A stretch of 64,000 bases of DNA, from assembly GCF_015712165.1 (NCBI RefSeq), contig NZ_JADPZX010000001.1, positions 1,364,001 through 1,428,000 on the forward strand. The letters run 5' to 3'. The notes under the pieces are model-generated. The model made no database searches. It was not told the DNA's origin and saw only the letters and a program-made list of their open reading frames with translations. This DNA is from Streptomyces spinoverrucosus. Lineage in GTDB: Bacteria; Actinomycetota; Actinomycetes; Streptomycetales; Streptomycetaceae. Positions 26,883-35,059 of this stretch are shown piece by piece; position 1 is the first letter of the stretch, and the number at the start of each line of letters is the position of its first letter. The position numbers and the translations under genes were made by a program.

Positions 26883-27938
26883 GTGTCAGGACGGCACAGA
26901 ATCACAGGCGCGAAGGCTACGGCGATCGCGGTGGCGGCGATGGCGGTGCTGACCGCGTCACAGGCGCCGGGTGTCACCCCGTCGGCGCGGGCCGCCGCGC
27001 CCGCCCACCCGGAGCCCGACCCCGGGCACGGGCCGAGCGTGTCCGGGGACACCCCGTACCGCACGGAACTCCCGCCGCTGCGAGCACGGAAGGCCACGAC
27101 GTCGCAGGTGGGCGGCGCGGTGCCGGTGAGCGTGTTCGCCGCCTACCGACGGGCCGAGGCCCGCCTCGCGGACATGGCGCCCGGCTGCGGGCTTCGGTGG
27201 CAACTGCTGGCCGCCATCGGGCAGGTGGAGTCCGGTCAGGCGCGCGGCGGGCGGGTGGCCGCGGACGGTACGACGCCGGCGCCGGTCCTCGGGCCACGCC
27301 TCGACGGCAACGGCTTCGCCCTCATCCGGGACACCGACGGCGGTGCCCTCGACGGGGACGCGGTGTACGACCGCGCGGTCGGGCCGATGCAGTTCATCCC
27401 GTCGACCTGGGCGGTGTGGGGCACGGACGGCAACGGAGACGGGCGGGCAGACCCGCACAACGTCTTCGACGCGGCCCTCGCCGCCGGGCGCTACCTGTGC
27501 GCGGGCGGACGGGACCTGACCGCGTCCGGTGACCTGGACGCGGCGATCCTCGGCTACAACCGCTCGACGGCGTATCTGCGCACGGTCCGGGCCTGGTTCG
27601 CGTACTTCCTGGCAGGTCACCGGGTCGTGCCGGACGCCGGGGCGGCGGGCGGTCGCAGTCCGGAGCGCGAGGCCTCCCGGCCGGTGCGACGCGGACCGTC
27701 GCCCACGCCTGGCGCCCGCCCGGCGGGCGGCGGATCCGGTACGCCGTCCCCCGACCCGGCGCCCTCCCCCACCGCCCCGCGGCCGTCCCCCACGGGCCGT
27801 CCGTCCGCCCAGCCGTCGCCACGGCCCCCGCTGCCCCTGCCCGGCACCGGAATCGAGCTGCCCGGTGACGACGACCTGCTGCCCTCGGGCGACCTGATGG
27901 GCTCCGCCCCCTCCACAAGCGCGGCTACCGGGCGGTAA
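26883..27938 (+). CDS. Secreted lytic transglycosylase-like protein with Pro-rich tail
   Basis: A 351-aa exported protein. The signal peptide (ATAIAVAAMAVLTASQAPGV, cleavage near ARAAAP) is followed by a goose-type/SLT lysozyme-like domain with the catalytic glutamate in IGQVESGQ, AVGPMQFIPSTWAVWGTD and GYNRSTAYLRTVRAWFAYF. The last 110 residues are a Pro/Ser-rich linker without a further domain. It would cleave peptidoglycan outside the membrane. GTG start after GGGAGGGG. The next gene is an ECF sigma factor, and both may belong to an envelope regulon. Confidence 0.9.
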   Translation: MSGRHRITGAKATAIAVAAMAVLTASQAPGVTPSARAAAPAHPEPDPGHGPSVSGDTPYRTELPPLRARKATTSQVGGAVPVSVFAAYRRAEARLADMAPGCGLRWQLLAAIGQVESGQARGGRVAADGTTPAPVLGPRLDGNGFALIRDTDGGALDGDAVYDRAVGPMQFIPSTWAVWGTDGNGDGRADPHNVFDAALAAGRYLCAGGRDLTASGDLDAAILGYNRSTAYLRTVRAWFAYFLAGHRVVPDAGAAGGRSPEREASRPVRRGPSPTPGARPAGGGSGTPSPDPAPSPTAPRPSPTGRPSAQPSPRPPLPLPGTGIELPGDDDLLPSGDLMGSAPSTSAATGR

Positions 27939-27991
27939 TGTCGCCCTCCGCCGGGCGCACCTGGCCGGCGGATGAGCGCGAAGGGGCCCTC

Positions 27992-29074
27992 ATGGCGACG
28001 AACACGCCCGCGGAGACACAGGCGGCCCACGACCGTTGGGAGCGCATGTGGAGCCACCGTGAGCACCTGCTCAAGGTGGCCCGCCGCCGGTCGATGTCCC
28101 CGGAGGACGCCGAGGACGCCGTGCACGAGGCGATGCTGCGCGCGGCGGAACGCCCCGACCTGGACGACGAGCGGCTCGCCGCCTGGCTGACGACGGTGAC
28201 GATCCGGCTGTGCGTCGACCGGTACCGGCAGGTCAACCGCGAGGCCGAGGTGCGCACCAGCCCGACGCTGATCGCTCCCGGCCCGGTGCCGGTCGAGGAG
28301 GCGGTGTGCGACCGGGCCGAGGCCAGGTGGCTGGCCGCGCGCAGCGGGGAGCTGCCCGCCCGGCAGGCCGAGGCGATCTGGCTGAAGTCCGAGGACCTCG
28401 ACGTCGGGCAGGTAGCCGGGAAGATGGGCCTGAGCTACCGGACCGTCGAGTCGCTGCTGGCCCGGGCCCGCCGCACGCTGCGCGACTCGCTGGCCGGCAC
28501 GCTCGGTCTCGCCGTGTTCCTGTGGGGGCGGGGCCGGCCGCGCGGGGCGTCGCAGACGCAGGCCGTGGCGCTGGCCGGTACGGCGGCGACGCTGGCGGTG
28601 GCCGGGTTCGTACTGCCGTACGCCGACGACTGGAACGGGGAGAGCGCGCGGCCCCGGACGTCCGTCTCGCCCGTGCCGGAGGCATGGCAGCGTCCGTCCG
28701 CCGACGTCCGTGAGGGACGGGGCGCGTCCTCGCCCGGGCGACCGGCCGCCTCGGCGTCCGGCGCCCCCGGGGCGAGCCGGACTCCGGCCGACCGGTCGCT
28801 GCTGCCGCTGTCGGTGCCGTCGCTGCCCGGGGTGCCGGCGGGGGCGGAGCTGAGCGTGCCCGGGGTGTCGGCCGTACCCGCGTTGCCGGAGCTGCCGTCG
28901 GTCCCGGCGGACCCGGTCCCCGGCCTCGTACCGGACCGCCCGTCGCTGCCGGAAGCCCCGGACACGCCCGAAGCACCCCGGGCACCCCAGGCGCCCCAAG
29001 CCCCCCGAGTGCCCGCAGTCCCCGAACCCACCGTCGCGGACGCCCCCGACGCGCCGGTCGGCTCCCTGCCGTAG
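27992..29074 (+). CDS. ECF RNA polymerase sigma factor with membrane helix and Pro-rich exported tail
   Basis: A 360-aa protein. Region 2 is MSPEDAEDAVHEAMLRAAER (about 35-54) with the -10-recognition DRYRQVNREAEVR. Region 4 is SGELPARQAEAIWLKSEDLDVGQVAGKMGLSYRTVESLLARARRTLR (about 117-163) with the HTH. Instead of ending there, the protein continues through one membrane helix (AVALAGTAATLAVAGFVLPY) into about 150 residues built of Pro-Val/Leu-rich repeats (LPSVP, APQAPQAP), predicted to be outside the membrane. No anti-sigma gene is adjacent, so the tail may tether or regulate the sigma factor. Confidence 0.85.
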   Translation: MATNTPAETQAAHDRWERMWSHREHLLKVARRRSMSPEDAEDAVHEAMLRAAERPDLDDERLAAWLTTVTIRLCVDRYRQVNREAEVRTSPTLIAPGPVPVEEAVCDRAEARWLAARSGELPARQAEAIWLKSEDLDVGQVAGKMGLSYRTVESLLARARRTLRDSLAGTLGLAVFLWGRGRPRGASQTQAVALAGTAATLAVAGFVLPYADDWNGESARPRTSVSPVPEAWQRPSADVREGRGASSPGRPAASASGAPGASRTPADRSLLPLSVPSLPGVPAGAELSVPGVSAVPALPELPSVPADPVPGLVPDRPSLPEAPDTPEAPRAPQAPQAPRVPAVPEPTVADAPDAPVGSLP

Positions 29075-29113
29075 CCCCCCTCCCGAACCGTCCGCAAAAA
29101 AGTTCGCCCTCGC

Positions 29114-29150
29114 CGCGACGGACGCCCCGCCCCTCCCCGTAGAGCAGACG
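29114..29150 (+). promoter_or_regulatory. 37-bp element upstream of the mce operon
   Basis: Same block as at 26814-26850: CGCGACGGAC, five variable bases, GCCCCTCCCCGTAGAGCAG. It lies 34 bases before the start of the ATPase gene and downstream of the ECF sigma gene, so it is the likely mce promoter. Confidence 0.6.
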
Positions 29151-29183
29151 TACGAGCTGCTCCCCGGCTGAAGGGTGGACCGG

Positions 29184-30098
29184 ATGGGTGTCGAGATCTG
29201 TGTGGAAGGGCTGACCAAGTCCTTCGGTCACCAGGTCATCTGGCAGGACGTCTCGCTGACGCTGCCCGCCGGTGAGGTGTCCGTCATGCTCGGCCCCTCG
29301 GGCACGGGCAAGTCGGTGTTCCTCAAGACGCTCGTCGGGCTGCTCCGGCCGGACCGGGGCTCGATCACGATCCAGGGCCGGGACCTCACCACGCTCCGCG
29401 AGCACGAGCTGTACGAGGTGCGCAAGCTCTTCGGCGTGCTGTTCCAGGACGGCGCGCTGTTCGGCTCCATGAACCTGTACGACAACATCGCCTTCCCGCT
29501 GCGCGAGCACACCCGCAAGCCGGAGGGCGAGATCCGGCGGATCGTCCTGGAGAAGATGGACATGGTCGGGCTGATCGGCGCCGAGCAGAAGCTGCCCGGC
29601 GAGATCTCCGGCGGTATGCGCAAGCGGGCCGGGCTGGCTCGCGCGCTCGTCCTCGACCCCGAGATCATCCTCTTCGACGAGCCCGACTCGGGCCTCGACC
29701 CGGTCCGCGTCGCCTACCTCAACCAGCTGATCGTCGACCTCAACGCCCAGATCGACGCGACGTTCCTGATCGTCACGCACGACATCGCCTCCGCCCGCCA
29801 GGTCCCGGACAACATCGGGCTGCTGTTCCGCCGCGAGCTGGTGATGTTCGGGCCCCGTGACCGGCTCCTGACCAGCGACGAACCCGTCGTACGGCAGTTC
29901 CTGAACGGCCGGATGCAGGGCCCCATCGGCATGGCGGAGGAGAAGGACGCCGCCCAGGTGGAGCAGGAGCTGGCCCAGATCGGCGAGAGCGCCGGCCCCC
30001 AGCACCTCACGCCCCGGCTGCTGCCCAGCCCCGGCATCACCCGGCCGCCCCGCTGGCAGGCCATCGCCGAGCGGGAGCAGGAGGTGGCCCGCGCATGA
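29184..30098 (+). CDS. Mce-associated ABC transporter ATPase (MceG/MlaF type)
   Basis: A 304-aa ATPase powering an Mce lipid importer. Walker A is GPSGTGKS, the Q-loop VLFQDGALFGSMN, the signature ISGGMRKRAGLARAL (the SGGM form of MlaF/MceG), Walker B EIILFDEPDSGLDP, and the H-loop VTHD. A C-terminal extension of about 60 residues follows the core, as in mycobacterial MceG. ATG with GAAGGG eight bases before is preferred over a GTG nine bases upstream. First gene of the mce operon. Confidence 0.94.
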   Translation: MGVEICVEGLTKSFGHQVIWQDVSLTLPAGEVSVMLGPSGTGKSVFLKTLVGLLRPDRGSITIQGRDLTTLREHELYEVRKLFGVLFQDGALFGSMNLYDNIAFPLREHTRKPEGEIRRIVLEKMDMVGLIGAEQKLPGEISGGMRKRAGLARALVLDPEIILFDEPDSGLDPVRVAYLNQLIVDLNAQIDATFLIVTHDIASARQVPDNIGLLFRRELVMFGPRDRLLTSDEPVVRQFLNGRMQGPIGMAEEKDAAQVEQELAQIGESAGPQHLTPRLLPSPGITRPPRWQAIAEREQEVARA

Positions 30099-30865
30099 GC
30101 CTCAACCCCGTCGGCGCGCTGCGCCACTCCGGCAGCCTGTTCGCCATGGCCCTGGACGTCGTACGGACCGTCCCCAAACGGCCCTTCCAGGTACGGGAGT
30201 TCATCCAGCAGGCGTGGTTCATCGCGAGCGTGACCATCCTGCCGACCGCCCTCGTGTCCATCCCCTTCGGCGCGGTCATCGCCCTGCAGATCGGCAGCCT
30301 GACCCGGCAGCTCGGCGCCCAGTCGTTCTCGGGGGCGGCCTCCGTACTCGCGGTGCTGCGCGAGGCCTCGCCGATCGTCACCGCGCTGCTGATCGCGGGG
30401 GCGGGCGGCACGGCGATCTGCGCGGACCTCGGGGCGCGGAAGATCCGCGAGGAGATCGACGCCATGCAGGTGCTGGGCATCGACCCCATCCACCGGCTGG
30501 TCGTCCCCCGCGTGCTGGCCTCGATGGTGGTCGCGGTGCTGCTCAACGGCCTGGTGTCGGTGGTCGGTGTGGCGGGCGGCTACTTCTTCAACGTCGTGCT
30601 GCAGGACGGCACACCGGGCGCGTATCTGGCGTCCTTCACCACGCTCGCCCAGCTGTCCGACCTGTGGGCGGCCGAGATCAAGGCGCTCGTCTTCGGTGCG
30701 ATCGCCGCGATCGTCGCCTCGTACAAGGGACTCACCGCGAAGGGCGGCCCCAAGGGCGTGGGCGACGCGGTGAACCAGTCGGTGGTGATCACCTTCATGT
30801 TGCTGTTCGTGACCAACTTCGTGATGACCGCGGTGTACTTCCAGGTCGTCCCGCAGAGGGGCTAG
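30095..30865 (+). CDS. yrbEA: MlaE/YrbE-family permease A of the mce system
   Basis: A 256-aa permease. It has the MlaE features: amphipathic N-terminus, about five membrane segments, the cytoplasmic REEIDAMQVLGIDPIHRLVVPR coupling segment that contacts the ATPase, and a final helix MLLFVTNFVMTAVYFQ. It overlaps the ATPase stop by four bases. It pairs with the next gene to form the inner-membrane channel. Confidence 0.94.
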   Translation: MSLNPVGALRHSGSLFAMALDVVRTVPKRPFQVREFIQQAWFIASVTILPTALVSIPFGAVIALQIGSLTRQLGAQSFSGAASVLAVLREASPIVTALLIAGAGGTAICADLGARKIREEIDAMQVLGIDPIHRLVVPRVLASMVVAVLLNGLVSVVGVAGGYFFNVVLQDGTPGAYLASFTTLAQLSDLWAAEIKALVFGAIAAIVASYKGLTAKGGPKGVGDAVNQSVVITFMLLFVTNFVMTAVYFQVVPQRG

Positions 30866-30868
30866 CCG

Positions 30869-31684
30869 ATGAGACTGATCGACCGCCCGCTGAAGTCACT
30901 TGAGGACCTGGGCGCCCAACTCACCTTCTACGGCCGCTCGCTGGCCTGGACCGGCCGCACCCTGCGCCGCTACAAGAAGGAGATCCTGCGCCTGCTCGCC
31001 GAGGTCAGCTTCGGCCGGGGCGCCCTCGCCGTCGTCGGCGGCACGGTCGGCGTGATCGCCTTCCTGTCGTTCTTCACCGGAACGGAGGTGGGCCTGCAGG
31101 GGTACGCCGCGCTCAACCAGCTCGGCACGTCCAACTTCGTGGCGTTCCTGTCGGCGTACTTCAACACCCGGGAGATCGCGCCGCTGGTGGCCGGGCTCGC
31201 GCTGTCCGCGACGGTCGGCGCCGGGTTCACCGCGCAGCTCGGCGCGATGCGGATCAGCGAGGAGACCGACGCCCTGGAGGTCATGGGCGTGCCGTCGCTG
31301 CCGTTCCTGGTGACCACCCGGATGATCGCCGGGTTCGTCGCGGTGATCCCGCTGTACGTGGTCGGGCTGCTGTCGTCGTACCTCGCCGCCCGCACCATCA
31401 CCACCGGCTACTACGGCCAGTCGGCGGGCACCTACGACCACTACTTCCAGCAGTACCTGCCCCCGGTCGACGTGCTGTGGTCCTTCGGCAAGGTGCTGGT
31501 CTTCGCCGTGGTGATCATCCTGGTGCACTGCTTCTACGGCTACTACGCGAGCGGCGGCCCGGCGGGCGTCGGCGTCGCGGTGGGCAAGGCGGTGCGGACC
31601 TCGATCGTGGCGATCAACGTCCTCGACTTCTTCCTGTCCCTGGCGATCTGGGGCGCCAACACGACCGTACGGATAGCGGGGTGA
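30869..31684 (+). CDS. yrbEB: MlaE/YrbE-family permease B of the mce system
   Basis: A 271-aa second permease. The coupling segment is SEETDALEVMGVPSLPFLVTTR, and GALAVVGGTVGVIAFLSFFTGTEV precedes the core. It begins three bases after permease A and overlaps the first Mce gene (GTGA). The heterodimer YrbEA/YrbEB is standard for actinobacterial mce operons. Confidence 0.94.
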   Translation: MRLIDRPLKSLEDLGAQLTFYGRSLAWTGRTLRRYKKEILRLLAEVSFGRGALAVVGGTVGVIAFLSFFTGTEVGLQGYAALNQLGTSNFVAFLSAYFNTREIAPLVAGLALSATVGAGFTAQLGAMRISEETDALEVMGVPSLPFLVTTRMIAGFVAVIPLYVVGLLSSYLAARTITTGYYGQSAGTYDHYFQQYLPPVDVLWSFGKVLVFAVVIILVHCFYGYYASGGPAGVGVAVGKAVRTSIVAINVLDFFLSLAIWGANTTVRIAG

Positions 31685-32901
31685 GCCGGGTGAGGGTGCT
31701 GAGGCTTCGGTTGTACGGCGTCGTCTTCATCGCCGTACTCGCGACTTTGCTGTCCCTGTCCGTCGCCGTCTATCAGCAGGCGTTCACGCCGGTCGTGCGG
31801 GTCACGCTGGAGGCCGACAGCCTGGGCAACCAGCTCGACCGGCGGGCCGACGTCAAGCTGCGCGGGCTGCTGGTCGGCGAGGTGCGCGGGGTGCGCGCGG
31901 ACGGTACGAAGGCCACGCTGGACATCGCGCTCAAGCCGGAGCACGTGGCGTACATCCCCGCCGATGTGCACGCGCGGCTGCTGCCCAAGACGCTGTTCGG
32001 CGAGAAGTACGTCGACCTGGTCGTGCCCGCCGGTTCGGCCGCGCGGCCGATCCGCGCCGGCGACGTCATCACCCAGGACCGCACCCGCGTCGGCATCGAG
32101 CTCCAGCAGCTGATGAACGACCTGCTGCCGCTGCTGCGGACCGTCAGGCCCGGCGAACTCAACGCCACGCTCTCCGCGTTCGCCACGGCACTGGAGGGTC
32201 GCGGCGACCGGATCGGCGACAACCTCACGCGCGTGGAGGCGTATCTGCGCAGGCTCAACCCGCATCTGCCGTCCCTGAAGGAGGACATCGCGCGGTTCGC
32301 GGACGTCGCCGAGGTGTACGGCGACGCGGCGCCCGACCTGCTGCGGATCCTCCGCAACACCGTGACGACCAGCCGCACGCTGGTGGAGAAGAAGGACCAG
32401 TTGGCCGCAGCGCTCACCTCGACCACGACCACCGCTCGCACGGCGGACGGCTTCCTCGCCGCGACCGGCGACCGGCTGATCACCCTGGGCCGGGTCTCCC
32501 GCCCCACGCTGGAGCTGTTCGCCCGCTACTCGCCCGAGTACCCGTGCCTCCTCGACGGCCTGGTCCGGCAGGAGGCCGCCTCGGAGGAGGCGTTCCGGGG
32601 CGGGAAGATGCGGATCACCCTGGAAGTCGTACGGCAGCGGCCGGCGTACGAGCCCGGTGAGGAGCCGCGCTACGGCGAGCGGTCGGGCCCGAACTGCCGG
32701 GGGCTGCCGCACCCGGGCGTGCCCGCGCCGCACACCAAGCTGAACGACGGTACGTCGGAGGTGTCCGGGACGCGCGCCGAGCAGCGCGCCGTCGGCTCGC
32801 TCGTGGCGCCCGTCCTCGGCGTGCCCGCGGACGAGGTGCCGCCGGTGGCGACGCTGCTGTTCGGGCCGATGGCGCGGGGGACGGCGGTGAGCGTCGTATG
32901 A
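31681..32901 (+). CDS. mceA: Mce family protein A
   Basis: A 406-aa Mce protein. One N-terminal membrane helix (LYGVVFIAVLATLLSLSVAVY) precedes the MlaD/Mce domain (LRGLLVGEVRGV, ARLLPKTLFGEKYVDLV), then a long helical region (about 150-310) that would form part of the lipid-conducting tube, and a C-terminal tail with cysteines (YPCLL, PNCRGLPHPG). GTG start overlaps the YrbEB stop by four bases. Confidence 0.93.
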   Translation: MSRVRVLRLRLYGVVFIAVLATLLSLSVAVYQQAFTPVVRVTLEADSLGNQLDRRADVKLRGLLVGEVRGVRADGTKATLDIALKPEHVAYIPADVHARLLPKTLFGEKYVDLVVPAGSAARPIRAGDVITQDRTRVGIELQQLMNDLLPLLRTVRPGELNATLSAFATALEGRGDRIGDNLTRVEAYLRRLNPHLPSLKEDIARFADVAEVYGDAAPDLLRILRNTVTTSRTLVEKKDQLAAALTSTTTTARTADGFLAATGDRLITLGRVSRPTLELFARYSPEYPCLLDGLVRQEAASEEAFRGGKMRITLEVVRQRPAYEPGEEPRYGERSGPNCRGLPHPGVPAPHTKLNDGTSEVSGTRAEQRAVGSLVAPVLGVPADEVPPVATLLFGPMARGTAVSVV

Positions 32902-32945
32902 GCAGTCGTGTGAGCAGTCGTGTGAGCAGTCGTGTGAGCAGTCGT
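32898..32945 (+). repeat. Four 12-bp tandem repeats at the start of mceB
   Basis: Unit (A/G)TGAGCAGTCGT, four exact copies apart from the initial A of the start codon. The unit is in frame and encodes (M/V)SSR. Copy-number change would lengthen or shorten the cytoplasmic N-terminus by four residues without a frameshift. Confidence 0.95.
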
Positions 32946-33980
32946 AGGAACACGAGTGCGCGCCGGACCGCCGCGCCGCTGATCAAGTTCAGCCTCTTCG
33001 CGCTGGTGACGATCCTGGCGACGGCCCTGCTCGCCGCCACCATCGTCAACGTCTCCTTCACTCCCGAGCACACCTACCGCGCGGTGTTCAGCGACGTCAC
33101 CGGACTGGAGGAGGGCGACGACATCCGGGTGGCCGGGGTGCGGGTCGGCGAGGTCGAGGGCATCCGGATCAAGGACCGGACACGGGCGGAGGTCACCTTC
33201 ACCGTCAGCGAGGACCGCCCGCTCCTCACCAGCACCGGCGCGGTGATCCGCTACCGCAACCTCGTCGGGCAGCGCTACGTCGCCCTGACCGAGGGCGCGG
33301 GCGACGGCACCCGGCTGCGGCCCGGCGGCACCATCCCGCTGGCGCGGACGCAGCCCGCGCTGGACCTGAACGCGCTGCTCAACGGCTTCAAACCGCTGTT
33401 CGCCGCGCTCAGCCCCCAGGACGTCAACCAGCTCGCCACCGAGATCATCAAGACCCTCCAGGGCGAGGGCGGCACGGTCAACAGCCTGCTCGCGCACACC
33501 GCGTCGCTCACCACCACACTCGCCGGCCGGGACAAGCTGATCGGCTCCGTGATCGACAACCTCAACACCGTGCTGGAGACGCTCGACAAGCGCGGCGCCC
33601 GTTTCTCCGGGCTGCTCAAGCAGCTGCGCCGGGTGATCTCGGGGCTGTCCGCCGACCGGAAGCCGATCGGCGAGTCGCTGGTGAGCATCGGCGACCTGAC
33701 GGAGGCGACGTCGGGTCTGCTCGCGGACGCCCGTCCACCGCTCAAGGACGACATCGCCGAGCTGACCGAGCTCACCGGAACGCTGAACAGGAACGAGAAG
33801 ACCGTGGAGGGCGTGCTGAAGCGGCTGCCGAACAAGCTGAACGAGCTGACCGGGACGGCGTCCTACGGCTCGTGGTTCAACTTCTACCTCTGCGACTTCG
33901 ACGGCCGGATCGTGCTGCCGAAGACACGTGAGGTGATCACGCCGGAGCTGCATGTGGCGAGGGCGAGGTGCGGAGCATGA
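32898..33980 (+). CDS. mceB: Mce family protein B, with repeat-encoded N-terminus
   Basis: A 360-aa Mce protein. The first 16 residues are four SSRV-type repeats encoded by exact 12-bp DNA repeats. After them come a membrane helix (LFALVTILATALLAATIVNV), the Mce domain (GDDIRVAGVRVGEVEGI, YRNLVGQRYVAL) and a helical domain. The C-terminal segment is WFNFYLCDFDGRIVLP. Each repeat begins with GTG, so several in-frame starts exist; the ATG overlaps the mceA stop (ATGA) and is preferred. Confidence 0.93.
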   Translation: MSSRVSSRVSSRVSSRRNTSARRTAAPLIKFSLFALVTILATALLAATIVNVSFTPEHTYRAVFSDVTGLEEGDDIRVAGVRVGEVEGIRIKDRTRAEVTFTVSEDRPLLTSTGAVIRYRNLVGQRYVALTEGAGDGTRLRPGGTIPLARTQPALDLNALLNGFKPLFAALSPQDVNQLATEIIKTLQGEGGTVNSLLAHTASLTTTLAGRDKLIGSVIDNLNTVLETLDKRGARFSGLLKQLRRVISGLSADRKPIGESLVSIGDLTEATSGLLADARPPLKDDIAELTELTGTLNRNEKTVEGVLKRLPNKLNELTGTASYGSWFNFYLCDFDGRIVLPKTREVITPELHVARARCGA

Positions 33981-35059
33981 GGATCCGGCTGCGACGAAAG
34001 CGCAGGGCCCGCCCCGAGCCGCTGGTCAAGGTGCGCGTCGAGTGGCCGAAGCTGCCACGCCTGGGGCGCCGCCGGGGCCTCACCCCCTTCCGCGAGCGCA
34101 ACCCCGTCACGATCGGCGCCGTCGGTCTCACCGCCCTCGCGCTGCTCACCGTCGCCGCGTTCAACGCCGACTCCCTGCCGGTGATCGGCGACGGGGAGAC
34201 GTACAGCGCGGCCTTCGCGGAGGCGGGCGGGCTCAGGCCGGGCGACGAGGTGCGGATCGCCGGGGTCAAGGTCGGCAAGGTCGAGGAGGTCGACCTGGAC
34301 GGCGACCACGTCAGGGTCACCTTCAAGATCAAGGGCGAGCCGGAGTTCGGCACCGCGACCGGCGCCTCGATCCGGGTGAAGACGATCCTCGGCGCCAAGT
34401 ACCTGGCACTGCACCCCAAAGGGCCGGGTCAGCTCAAGCCCGGCAGTGAGATCCCGCTGACACGGACCGTCCCGGCGTACGACGTCGTGCAGGCGTTCAG
34501 CGATCTGACGACCACGACGGAGGAGGTCGACACCGAACGGCTGGCGACGGCCCTGGACACCATCTCCACCACCTTCCAGGACTCCCCCGCCGAGGTACGG
34601 GCGTCCATCAAGGGCCTGTCGAAGATCTCCCGGACGGTCGCCACGCGCGACAAGGCGCTGCGTGAACTCCTCGACCACGCCCACGGGGTCACCGGCGTAC
34701 TGGCCGAGCGCTCCTCCGACTTCACCGCCCTCGTCGAGGACGGCGACAAGCTGTTCAAGGAGATCAGCAGGCGACGCGAGGCCATCCACAAGCTGCTGAC
34801 GACCTCCGCCGCGCTCGGCGTCGAACTCTCCGGCCTGGTCGAGGACAACGACAAGGAGATCGGGCCCGCGCTGAAGGGCCTGAACCAGGTGGTGGAGATG
34901 CTCGAACGCAACCAGTCGAGCCTGGACCGCAGCGTCAAGCTGCTCGCGCCCTACGTCCGGGTCTTCACCAACACCCTCGGCAACGGCCGCTGGTTCGACT
35001 CCTACGTCCAGAACCTGGTCGCCGCCCCAGTGGTGCCGCGCACGGGAGGCTCGCGATGA
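33977..35059 (+). CDS. mceC: Mce family protein C
   Basis: A 360-aa Mce protein. A long Arg/Lys-rich cytoplasmic leader (1-45) precedes a membrane helix (PVTIGAVGLTALALLTVAAF), the Mce domain (GDEVRIAGVKVGKVEEV, KTILGAKYLAL) and a helical domain rich in coiled-coil heptads. It ends GNGRWFDSYV. ATG overlaps the mceB stop by four bases; a GTG nine bases upstream is in frame but poorer. Confidence 0.93.
   Translation: MRIRLRRKRRARPEPLVKVRVEWPKLPRLGRRRGLTPFRERNPVTIGAVGLTALALLTVAAFNADSLPVIGDGETYSAAFAEAGGLRPGDEVRIAGVKVGKVEEVDLDGDHVRVTFKIKGEPEFGTATGASIRVKTILGAKYLALHPKGPGQLKPGSEIPLTRTVPAYDVVQAFSDLTTTTEEVDTERLATALDTISTTFQDSPAEVRASIKGLSKISRTVATRDKALRELLDHAHGVTGVLAERSSDFTALVEDGDKLFKEISRRREAIHKLLTTSAALGVELSGLVEDNDKEIGPALKGLNQVVEMLERNQSSLDRSVKLLAPYVRVFTNTLGNGRWFDSYVQNLVAAPVVPRTGGSR

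Noticed and set aside
27660..27900. Repetitive Pro/Ser/Thr codons considered as a DNA repeat array
   Set aside because: No exact unit; this is an ordinary Pro-rich linker of a secreted protein.
32898..32945. Short regular repeats considered as a CRISPR fragment
   Set aside because: Repeats are contiguous with no spacers and lie in frame inside a gene.
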